DNA from: JAAXQD01 sp035529735
GTDB taxonomy: Bacteria > Desulfobacterota > Desulfobacteria > Desulfobacterales > UBA11574
Direction of reading: 5' to 3'
Length of the DNA: 7,012 bases
NCBI GenBank assembly: GCA_035529735.1
Contig: DATKWE010000100.1
Coordinates: 1 to 7,012 of the forward strand
Below, piece after piece: positions 1 through 5,481 of the stretch. Both the position numbers and the translations under genes were made by a program. The first letter of the stretch is position 1; each line of letters opens with the position of its first letter. The notes under the pieces were generated by a model. It ran no database searches. It was not told the origin of the DNA and saw only the letters and a list, made by a program, of their open reading frames with translations.

Positions 1-441
1 ATGAAAGAACAGGACTGGGATGCTGTCTTAAATATAAACTTAAAAGGTGCATTCACTTGCACAAAAATTGTTTCCAAAGTCATGATGCAGCAGCGTTATG
101 GCCGTATTATTAATATGGCTTCGGTTGTCGGCGTAACCGGCAATGTGGGACAGGCAAATTATTCGGCTTCAAAGGCGGGCTTAATCGGGCTCACAAAAAC
201 CGCTGCCAAAGAACTTGCCCCCCGTGGCATTACGGTCAATGCAATTGCACCGGGTTTTATAGAAACAGACATGACGGCGTCGCTTTCGGAAAAAGCAAGG
301 AATGCAATGCTGAGTCAGGTCCCCCTGGGACGTGCGGGGCAACCCGAAGATATTGCAGCAGCGGTTGCTTTTCTGGCTTCAGAAAGTGCATCTTACATCA
401 CAGGCCAGGTAATTCATGTGAGCGGTGGAATGTATATATGA
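1..441 (+). CDS. fabG: 3-oxoacyl-[ACP] reductase FabG, C-terminal part (5' end outside window)
   Basis: NADPH-dependent short-chain dehydrogenase/reductase that reduces 3-oxoacyl-ACP to 3-hydroxyacyl-ACP in cytosolic type II fatty acid synthesis. The visible 146 residues carry the SDR catalytic set: Asn13 (in NINLKG), Ser41 (in NMASVVG), Tyr54 and Lys58 (YSASKAG), then the PGFIETDMT segment and the C-terminal ITGQVIHVSGGMY signature of FabG. The Ser-Tyr-Lys spacing (13 and 4 residues) equals that of E. coli FabG (Ser138, Tyr151, Lys155), so the first visible residue corresponds to about residue 98 and the full protein would be near 244 residues. The ATG at base 1 is therefore an internal Met, and the N-terminal cofactor-binding TGxxxGxG half lies upstream of the window. 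The stop TGA at 439-441 is 24 bases before acpP, the usual operon order. Identity is very secure; subfamily assignment rests on the acpP-fabF context. Confidence 0.95.
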   Translation: MKEQDWDAVLNINLKGAFTCTKIVSKVMMQQRYGRIINMASVVGVTGNVGQANYSASKAGLIGLTKTAAKELAPRGITVNAIAPGFIETDMTASLSEKARNAMLSQVPLGRAGQPEDIAAAVAFLASESASYITGQVIHVSGGMYI

Positions 442-450
442 TATCTATTA

Positions 451-457
451 AAGGAGG
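451..457 (+). promoter_or_regulatory. Strong Shine-Dalgarno site of acpP
   Basis: The sequence AAGGAGG lies 8 bases before the acpP ATG, a near-perfect match to the anti-Shine-Dalgarno sequence at close to optimal spacing. It is by far the best ribosome binding site in the window, which fits the high abundance expected of acyl carrier protein. It lies in the 24-base fabG-acpP gap, which leaves no room for a separate promoter there. Confidence 0.85.
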
Positions 458-465
458 TAAACTGA

Positions 466-693
466 ATGTCAATTGAAGATAAAGTAAAAAAGATAATTGC
501 GGAAAAGCTAAGCGTTGATATTGAAGAGGTTGTACCGGAAGCGTCTTTTGCGGATGACCTGGGTGCAGATTCACTCGACCTTGTAGAGTTGATCATGTCC
601 ATGGAAGAGGAGTTCGATATTGATATTCCCGACGAAGAAGCGGAAAAACTGGTAACCGTTAAAGACGCCTTCGATTACATTAGCGCCCATTAA
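466..693 (+). CDS. acpP: Acyl carrier protein AcpP
   Basis: Small acidic cytosolic carrier protein that holds acyl intermediates as thioesters on a 4'-phosphopantetheine arm and delivers them to FabG, FabF, FabH products and acyltransferases. At 75 residues it has the normal ACP length (E. coli 78). The attachment site is Ser36 in GADSLD, followed by the recognition helix LVELIMSMEEEF, which is rich in acidic residues and hydrophobic at the expected positions. The start is fixed by a strong AAGGAGG 8 bases upstream and by the typical MSIEDKVKKII N-terminus. It follows fabG by 24 bases and precedes fabF by 198 bases. A perfect 8-base inverted repeat spans its stop codon (675-698), and several further hairpins follow before fabF, so its transcript end could be processed separately. 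The sequence looks like a housekeeping ACP rather than a polyketide-type carrier. Confidence 0.97.
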   Translation: MSIEDKVKKIIAEKLSVDIEEVVPEASFADDLGADSLDLVELIMSMEEEFDIDIPDEEAEKLVTVKDAFDYISAH

Positions 694-698
694 TGTAA
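675..698 (+). repeat. Perfect inverted repeat across the acpP stop codon
   Basis: TTACATTA (675-682) is the exact reverse complement of TAATGTAA (691-698), with an 8-base loop. The right arm contains the acpP stop codon TAA (691-693). No T-run follows, so it is not a standard intrinsic terminator. It could protect the 3' end of an acpP mRNA or be chance; the stem is AT-rich. Confidence 0.5.
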
Positions 699-721
699 AG
701 CTCCGTGCCTGAAGGGAGGGG

Positions 722-741
722 GTTCTGCCAAACGGCAGAAC
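722..741 (+). repeat. Perfect GC-rich hairpin in the acpP-fabF spacer
   Basis: GTTCTGCC (722-729) and GGCAGAAC (734-741) are perfect reverse complements around a 4-base AAAC loop. Two G-T pairs and one G-C pair could extend the stem to 719-744. The downstream bases are CTTCGCG rather than a T-run, so it is not a canonical Rho-independent terminator. It would form a stable RNA hairpin about 30 bases after the acpP stop, suited to partial termination, RNA processing or mRNA protection. Confidence 0.7.
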
Positions 742-756
742 TTCGCGTCCACTTAG

Positions 757-839
757 GATCTCAAGCATTTTTGCAAAGCTCCCCGCGCCCCCGCCATAAA
801 GGACGAGGGCTGTGGGGAGAATGCCGGTCAATTGAGATC
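757..839 (+). repeat. Nested imperfect palindrome upstream of fabF
   Basis: Four arm pairs nest around one centre: GATCTCAA (757-764) with TTGAGATC (832-839), GCATT (765-769) with AATGC (820-824), CTCCCC (779-784) with GGGGAG (814-819), and GCCC (787-790) with GGGC (807-810). Unpaired bulges separate them. Together they form one long interrupted hairpin with a loop near 791-806. Either it is a structured mRNA leader between acpP and fabF, or the remains of a dispersed palindromic repeat inserted in the operon. The TTG at 832, a possible upstream fabF start, lies in its right arm. Confidence 0.6.
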
Positions 840-841
840 GT

Positions 842-882
842 TAAAAACCATTGATAAACCAGTATCGATATGCCGGTTTTTA
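842..882 (+). promoter_or_regulatory. Stem-loop reaching into the fabF ribosome binding site
   Basis: TAAAAACC (842-849) pairs perfectly with GGTTTTTA (875-882). An inner stem ATTGAT (850-855) with ATCGAT (864-869), including one G-T pair, could extend it. The right arm ends on the first base of the AGGAGG ribosome binding site (882-887) of fabF, so folding would place that site next to or partly inside a stem. The stem is AT-rich and regulation is only a possibility. Confidence 0.35.
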
Positions 883-887
883 GGAGG
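882..887 (+). promoter_or_regulatory. Shine-Dalgarno site that decides the fabF start
   Basis: AGGAGG lies 4 bases before the TTG at 892. The spacing is slightly short but the match is strong. The upstream TTG at 832 has only GGGGAG about 12 bases away, and that sits inside a hairpin arm. This supports initiation at 892. Confidence 0.7.
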
Positions 888-891
888 CTTA

Positions 892-2133
892 TTGAGCAGA
901 CGGGTCGTCATTACGGGTCTGGGGCTTATAACGCCCCTGGGTATCGGTGTGGATGATACATGGACTGCGCTGTGTAAAGGCCAATCAGGGATTGCCGAAA
1001 TAACGCGATTTGACGCTTCCGGATTTGATACCAAAATTGCCGGAGAGGTCAAAAATTTTCACCCTGAGGATTTTCTTCTCAAAAAAGAGGCCAAGCGTAC
1101 CCAGACCTTTATCGCATATGCTGTTGCAGCATCCCGAATGGCCCTGGAAGATTCCGGGTTAAAGATAGACGACACCAACCAAGACAGGATCGGTGTTGTC
1201 ACAGGATGCGGCCTTGGCGGACTCAATTTGCTGGAACAAACCACCGTTACTTTACAAAAGAAAGGCCCCAAACGGGTAACGCCGTTTTTTATTCCCATGA
1301 TGATCGGCAATATGGCCCCTGGGATGATTTCAATTTATCTGGGTGCCAAAGGACCCAATGCTTCCATTGCCACCGCATGCGCCGCAGGGACTCACGCCGT
1401 CGGCGATGCATTCAAGATCATCAAGAGAGGTGGGGCCGACGCCATGATAACCGGAGGGGTGGAGTCTGTTATCACACCCACGTGCATTGCCGGCTTCAAC
1501 GCCATGAAAGCCCTCTCTGTCCGAAACGATGAACCGGAAAAGGCATCCCGTCCGTTTGACCGTGACCGGGATGGATTTGTGGTCGGCGAAGGTTGTGGCA
1601 TTCTCGTTCTTGAAACGCTCGAATCCGCATTAGAAAGAGGCGCCCGCATATATGCTGAAATATGTGGATATGGGATGAGCGGAGACGGGTTTCATATGGC
1701 CGCACCGGCTCCGGATGGTGAAGGTGCCGCCCGATGTATGGCCGCTGCGCTTGATGATGCAGGGATTCCCTATGACAGGATCGATTACATCAATGCTCAT
1801 GGCACTTCGACCCAGCTTAATGATGTTTACGAGACAAAAGCGATCAAGTCTGTATTCAAAGAAAAAGCACCGTTCATCGCCATAAGTTCGACCAAATCCA
1901 TGACAGGCCATCTGCTGGGCGGTGCCGGAGGAATCGAAACAGTTTTTACAGCGCTGACAATCTATGAAGGCATCATTCCACCAACAATCAATCTTGATCA
2001 TCCTGATGAAGCGTGTGATCTTGACTATGTTCCGAACATCGCACGAAAGACGGATGTCAATACGGCCATGAAAAACTCCTTTGGTTTCGGAGGAACAAAC
2101 GCAACTCTGATCCTCAAAAAATATATGAACTAA
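892..2133 (+). CDS. fabF: 3-oxoacyl-[ACP] synthase II FabF (KAS II)
   Basis: Condensing enzyme that elongates acyl-ACP with malonyl-ACP, releasing CO2, in type II fatty acid synthesis. From the TTG at 892 the protein is 413 residues, equal to E. coli FabF, and begins MSRRVVITGLGLITPLG, the classic N-terminus. Catalytic residues fall at the E. coli numbers: Cys163 (in TACAAG), His303 (in NAHGTST), Lys335 and His340 (in KSMTGHLLGGAGG). The gating loop NSFGFGGTNATL is near the end, with its second Phe at 399. An in-frame TTG at 832 would add 20 residues with no family resemblance, so I reject it. The AGGAGG at 882-887 supports 892. Separated from acpP by a hairpin-rich 198-base spacer, it is probably co-transcribed with it. 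A 389-base gap follows. TTG initiation and the leader structure suggest lower translation than acpP. Confidence 0.96.
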   Translation: MSRRVVITGLGLITPLGIGVDDTWTALCKGQSGIAEITRFDASGFDTKIAGEVKNFHPEDFLLKKEAKRTQTFIAYAVAASRMALEDSGLKIDDTNQDRIGVVTGCGLGGLNLLEQTTVTLQKKGPKRVTPFFIPMMIGNMAPGMISIYLGAKGPNASIATACAAGTHAVGDAFKIIKRGGADAMITGGVESVITPTCIAGFNAMKALSVRNDEPEKASRPFDRDRDGFVVGEGCGILVLETLESALERGARIYAEICGYGMSGDGFHMAAPAPDGEGAARCMAAALDDAGIPYDRIDYINAHGTSTQLNDVYETKAIKSVFKEKAPFIAISSTKSMTGHLLGGAGGIETVFTALTIYEGIIPPTINLDHPDEACDLDYVPNIARKTDVNTAMKNSFGFGGTNATLILKKYMN

Positions 2134-2146
2134 TATCATCCTCGGG

Positions 2147-2182
2147 TTTTGGGGACTCAATGCCTCCCCTAAAAGACTTTTT
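2147..2182 (+). terminator. Possible weak terminator after fabF
   Basis: TTTTGGGGA (2147-2155) can pair with TCCCC-T-AAAA (2165-2174) with one bulged T and a 9-base loop. The sequence GACTTTTTG follows, giving five T residues 3 bases beyond the stem. It lies 14 bases after the fabF stop and before a long gap with its own promoter candidate. The bulge, and the fact that about half of the stem is A-T, make it a weak call. Confidence 0.35.
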
Positions 2183-2195
2183 GCATTCTTCTGAC

Positions 2196-2224
2196 TTGAT
2201 AGACCTGTAAAAGTATTGTATATA
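2196..2224 (+). promoter_or_regulatory. Candidate sigma-70 promoter for the fabH unit
   Basis: TTGATA (2196-2201) matches the -35 consensus at five of six bases. A 17-base spacer leads to TATATA (2219-2224), matching the -10 consensus at four of six. It stands about 60 bases beyond fabF and would give a leader of roughly 290 bases before fabH. Such matches occur by chance in AT-rich DNA, so confidence is modest. Confidence 0.4.
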
Positions 2225-2522
2225 GCCACTGGGTTTAGCATGATAAAGAACAATTAAAGGGCTTGGAATTTCTACAATTATTTGGGATTATATCGCTTTT
2301 AATCGCAGGATGATTTTTCTCATTTTTATGGGACATTGAAAAAAAACGGATAAAACCACTTTTTAATTGATAGAATTTCTTAATACGCATTATTCCACCA
2401 TTGCATTGCCCCGTCATTCCAATTTTGATCTGCTCGCGCGTGCCTTGGAATGGCAGGCGAAGCGAACTAACCTGCACTTTCGGGAACGGGTTATGAAGTT
2501 ACTATAAAAAGAGTTAACATTT
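2225..2522 (+). other. Non-coding stretch before fabH
   Basis: Part of the 389-base gap between fabF and fabH. The first 180 bases or so are AT-rich with runs of A and T and no plausible gene on either strand; short reverse-strand open frames here have no recognisable content. The last 110 bases change to a more GC-rich patch with inverted repeats (2410-2490), then a short AT-rich stretch with a weak AAGAG ribosome binding site (2509-2513), 9 bases before the fabH ATG. It is likely the leader of the second transcription unit. Confidence 0.55.
2410..2490 (+). repeat. Degenerate nested inverted repeat upstream of fabH
   Basis: CATTCCAA (2415-2422) is the exact reverse complement of TTGGAATG (2445-2452). 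CCCGT (2410-2414) matches ACGGG (2486-2490), and GCAGG (2453-2457) matches CCTGC (2471-2475). The patch is visibly more GC-rich than the DNA to its left. It resembles a decayed member of a dispersed intergenic palindrome family containing a GTCATTCC motif, but a single copy in this window cannot prove that. Confidence 0.45.
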
Positions 2523-3536
2523 ATGAATTTTGCAGCAAGGATTACGGGAACCGGATCAGGCTTTCCAAAGAATCGTGTCACCAACAGCAATATCGTTAAA
2601 AAACTAGCAAAATTGGGAATCGAAACCACCGAAGAATGGATCCTTGAGAGAACCGGAATTTATGAGCGGCGGATTTCAGATATCGAAAATCCAAAGGAAC
2701 GGAATTCTTCCCTCGCTTTTTCAGCAGCTCAAAAAGCTCTCGATATGGCGGGAAAGTCACCCGAAGATATCGACCAAATTATTTATGCCACCTGCTCACC
2801 CGACACCCCACTTCCATCCAGCGCCTGCTGGCTTCAACATAAACTGGGTGCTTTCAGAGCCTGGGGCATGGATATTAATGCAGCCTGTTCGGGATTTATT
2901 TATGGACTGGCCACTGCCGAAAAGTTTATTCGATCCGGACAGGTAGTTACGTCGTTGGTTGTGGGCGCCGAAGTCCTCAGCCCCATTCTCAATTGGGAAG
3001 ATCGCAATTCCTGTATTTTATTCGGGGACGGCGCCGGTGCTGCGATCGTTGAACAGACCCCTGAAGATTCCGCCCGGCAGATTTTGTCCAGCCATCTCCT
3101 TTCTGATGGAAGTCTATGGGACCTCCTTTATGTCCCTGCCGGCGGATCAAATATGGAGGTAACGCCTGAGAGGTACGCAAAAAAACTTCATAAACTAAGG
3201 ATGAAAGGCAAAGAACTTTTCAAGGTTGCTGTAAAAACACTGGCCGATTTCGCCCTTCAAGCTTTGAAGAAAAATCAGATGACAACCGATGATCTCGATT
3301 GGTTTGTTCCGCATCAAGCCAACCGTCGAATCATAGAAGCGGTGGCCAATCGTCTCGAATTCCCCATGGAAAAAATTCTCGTTAATGTGGATCGCTTTGG
3401 CAATACTTCTGCCGCAACGATCCCTACCGCCCTGGATGAAGCCAATAGAGACGGACGAATAAAAAAGGGACAGACGGTTTTGCTGACTGCATTTGGGGCG
3501 GGATTGACTTACGGTTCTATACTAATGCGCTGGTAA
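2523..3536 (+). CDS. fabH: 3-oxoacyl-[ACP] synthase III FabH (KAS III)
   Basis: Initiating condensing enzyme that joins a CoA-bound starter acyl group to malonyl-ACP. The 337 residues are slightly longer than typical FabH (about 317-330). The thiolase-fold catalytic triad is Cys122 (INAACSGFIYGL), His264 (FVPHQANRRI) and Asn294 (DRFGNTSAATIP). EEWILERTGI (37-46) matches the CoA-binding region, and the GAGLTYGSILMRW end is characteristic. The position equal to Phe87 of E. coli FabH, which shapes the primer pocket of the partner subunit, appears to be Leu97 (in TPLPSSAC), so the starter may not be acetyl-CoA alone. The usual operon order puts fabH before fabG; here it follows fabF after a 389-base gap, probably with its own promoter, and is 30 bases ahead of a flavoprotein-like gene. 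It may be a second FabH for a special starter or a relocated housekeeping copy; the window cannot tell. Confidence 0.93.
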   Translation: MNFAARITGTGSGFPKNRVTNSNIVKKLAKLGIETTEEWILERTGIYERRISDIENPKERNSSLAFSAAQKALDMAGKSPEDIDQIIYATCSPDTPLPSSACWLQHKLGAFRAWGMDINAACSGFIYGLATAEKFIRSGQVVTSLVVGAEVLSPILNWEDRNSCILFGDGAGAAIVEQTPEDSARQILSSHLLSDGSLWDLLYVPAGGSNMEVTPERYAKKLHKLRMKGKELFKVAVKTLADFALQALKKNQMTTDDLDWFVPHQANRRIIEAVANRLEFPMEKILVNVDRFGNTSAATIPTALDEANRDGRIKKGQTVLLTAFGAGLTYGSILMRW

Positions 3537-3566
3537 TCCACCGCAAATGCTTATGAAAATAATATT

Positions 3567-5435
3567 ATGCATATGATCGATTTTTTACACACGTTTCACA
3601 TTCCTGTTATGGGTATCGGCTATTCCGTCGATACTCCCATCCGCATTGCGCCTTTTGGCATTTCATCCGTTATTTCACTCGTAGATGACCATCTTCTCGA
3701 AAAAATCCGCAAATATTATGCTGCTGAGTACGGCCTTCCCTATGTCAAGATATCAAAAGATGAGGCGGACGGCCGGGCAAAACGAATTTCAGCCTACCTC
3801 GATATTGTCCATGAAATTGTCCAAAAAAAAATGGAAGAAATAAAAAAGCAGCCGTTCTTCGAAAACAACAATAAGCGGAAATACTTTGATCTGTTGCCCG
3901 AAAGCGCTAATTTGAAAAAAAAATACAACCAATTGCTCAAAATGGAGCGCGGTAAGGAAAGAGATGCCCTGGAGAAAGATCTGACACGGAGTATGAGATC
4001 CGGCTCAATCGATGTTAACATTATGGTCACCGTGGATCGAACCCACTTTGATAAAAACGGCAATCCCCTCGGCCAAGAATTCACCGATGCCAAAGCAGGC
4101 CTTAGAGGCTATGCCAACAGTTGCCTGGAGTCTTCAATTGTATTTTCAGCAGGTATTAATCAGCGGTTGTATAGTTATATGAGCAAATTCCGTGACTTTT
4201 ACAGGGATAAAATGGGCCGGATAAAAAAACGGATAATTCTCAAAGTGAGTGATTTCCGTTCCGCTTTAGTTCAGGGGAAATTTTTAGCCAAAAAAGGTCT
4301 CGAGGTTTACGAGTTCCGCATAGAATCCGGGCTAAACTGTGGCGGCCATACGTTTGCCTCCAATGGAATTTTACTGCCGACACTTCTTAAAGAATTTAAG
4401 GAAAAACGTAGCCGTCTGGTGGCGGAATTTAAACCGTTCATACAAAAGTATTATAGAAAAATGGGGTGGGAATATCCTGAATCGGCTATGAAAAACCATC
4501 CGCTTATCACCGTTCAGGGCGGAATCGGTATCCACGGTGAAGTGCGCAGACTCACGGAAGATTTCAGCATGGATTTAACAGGATGGGCCAGTCCTTTTCT
4601 ACTGGTTCCCGAGACAACATGCGTAGATGATTCCACACGTGAACTGCTGCGGCGGGCCCGGGGAGAGGACCTGTATTTAAGTGACGTTTCACCTCTAAAT
4701 ATTTTTTTTAACAATGTTCGCGGAACAGGGTCAGAATTATGGACCCGTAAAAAGGTGATGGAAAGACGACCCGGCTCTCCGTGCCAAAAAAATTTTTTGG
4801 TATCCAATACCGAATTTACCGAAAAACCGATTTGTTTAGCATCGCGAAAATATCAAGCTGCGAAACTAAAAGAAATCGAGGATATGGAGATTTCAGCAGA
4901 TGAAAAGGCAAAATTAATTGAGAAGGTTGTGGTAAAAACCTGTCTTTGCGATCATTTAGGGAACGGAGCGCTTATTGCCTTGGGAATAGCCGAAGAGCAA
5001 AACGCTCCCCAGGCCATATGCCCCGGGCCCAACATCGAATGGTTTAATAGATTTTACACCCTAAAGGAGATGGTAGACCATATTTATGGAAGACGTCCGT
5101 CCCTGGTTTCATCAAAACGCCCCCATATGTTTGCCAAAGAAATTGTGATGTACGTGGACTATTTTGAAAAGCAGATAGCGAATTCTTCTTATACACCCAA
5201 AGAAATCAAAACATTGCTCGACTTCAAAAAGAATCTTGAAGAAGGTCTGGACTTTTGCCTTGAGATTGCCCAAAAACCCCCATATCCCGGGGAAAACCTG
5301 GAGTCTCTTTCAAGCTGCGTGGAACAGCAAAGACGTCGCCTGGCAACCCTCTATACCCGTTTTAAAAAAAATATCCCTTTAGATTTTAACACCGAATCAG
5401 GTTCAGACAATCCGACATTGAAGCGTGTCGTCTGA
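3567..5435 (+). CDS. Divergent FMN TIM-barrel protein, nitronate monooxygenase/FabK/PfaD-like (putative)
   Basis: I do not recognise a named family, but the 622 residues carry a spaced set of features of 2-nitropropane dioxygenase-type flavoproteins. These are IPVMGIGYSVDTP near 12-24 followed by FGISSVISL (like the N-terminal strand and loop of that family), strand ILKVSDFRSAL then LEVYEFRIESGLNCGGHTF with Cys258-Gly-Gly-His261 (family E-x-GGH), VQGGIGIHGEV at 316-326 (phosphate-binding GGI), and GWASPFLLVPETTC at 339-352 (family G-T-x-F-L-x-x-P-E). Residues about 75-170 are a charged, mostly helical insertion. After the barrel, cysteines at 406, 423, 459, 461 and 485 precede a helical C-terminus. 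No signal peptide or membrane segment is evident. Enoyl reductases FabK and PfaD belong to this superfamily, so an acyl-chain reductase is possible beside fabH and an acyltransferase. Starts at 3567 and 3573 are both possible; neither has a clear ribosome binding site, suggesting coupling to fabH. Confidence 0.6.
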   Translation: MHMIDFLHTFHIPVMGIGYSVDTPIRIAPFGISSVISLVDDHLLEKIRKYYAAEYGLPYVKISKDEADGRAKRISAYLDIVHEIVQKKMEEIKKQPFFENNNKRKYFDLLPESANLKKKYNQLLKMERGKERDALEKDLTRSMRSGSIDVNIMVTVDRTHFDKNGNPLGQEFTDAKAGLRGYANSCLESSIVFSAGINQRLYSYMSKFRDFYRDKMGRIKKRIILKVSDFRSALVQGKFLAKKGLEVYEFRIESGLNCGGHTFASNGILLPTLLKEFKEKRSRLVAEFKPFIQKYYRKMGWEYPESAMKNHPLITVQGGIGIHGEVRRLTEDFSMDLTGWASPFLLVPETTCVDDSTRELLRRARGEDLYLSDVSPLNIFFNNVRGTGSELWTRKKVMERRPGSPCQKNFLVSNTEFTEKPICLASRKYQAAKLKEIEDMEISADEKAKLIEKVVVKTCLCDHLGNGALIALGIAEEQNAPQAICPGPNIEWFNRFYTLKEMVDHIYGRRPSLVSSKRPHMFAKEIVMYVDYFEKQIANSSYTPKEIKTLLDFKKNLEEGLDFCLEIAQKPPYPGENLESLSSCVEQQRRRLATLYTRFKKNIPLDFNTESGSDNPTLKRVV

Positions 5436-5439
5436 ACCT
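5399..5439 (+). repeat. Strong hairpin spanning the flavoprotein-like gene's stop codon
   Basis: AGGTTCAGAC (5399-5408) is the perfect reverse complement of GTCTGAACCT (5430-5439). Inside, GACA (5414-5417) can pair with TGTC (5426-5429). The right arm holds the TGA stop (5433-5435). No T-run follows directly, so it is not a textbook terminator. It lies 43 bases before the acyltransferase start and could attenuate, process or stabilise the transcript between the two genes. Confidence 0.6.
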
Positions 5440-5481
5440 TAACGAGAACCGCTTTTATCGTCATCAACATGAAAAGGAACC

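Noticed and set aside
1..3. ATG at the first base as the true start of FabG
   Set aside because: Ser-Tyr-Lys spacing and alignment with the 244-residue family place this Met near residue 98; the cofactor-binding half is missing, so the gene is cut by the window edge.
571..831. Reverse-strand open frame of 86 residues over acpP and the spacer
   Set aside because: It is antisense to acpP and its remainder is the palindromic spacer; such frames arise by chance in repeats.
832..891. Upstream TTG start giving a 433-residue FabF
   Set aside because: The extra 20 residues have no family match, the TTG lies in a palindrome arm, and the 892 start has a better ribosome binding site and gives canonical catalytic numbering.
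1206..1532. Forward 108-residue frame inside fabF
   Set aside because: It is an out-of-frame shadow of fabF with Arg/His-rich content and no initiation signals.
1630..2253. Reverse-strand open frame of 207 residues within fabF
   Set aside because: It lies almost wholly antisense to a strongly conserved condensing enzyme, and its translation is Cys- and Arg-rich with no family pattern.
3794..4093. Reverse-strand 99-residue frame inside the flavoprotein-like gene
   Set aside because: Its Ser/Leu/Phe-rich content is the expected antisense of a Lys- and Glu-rich helical segment.
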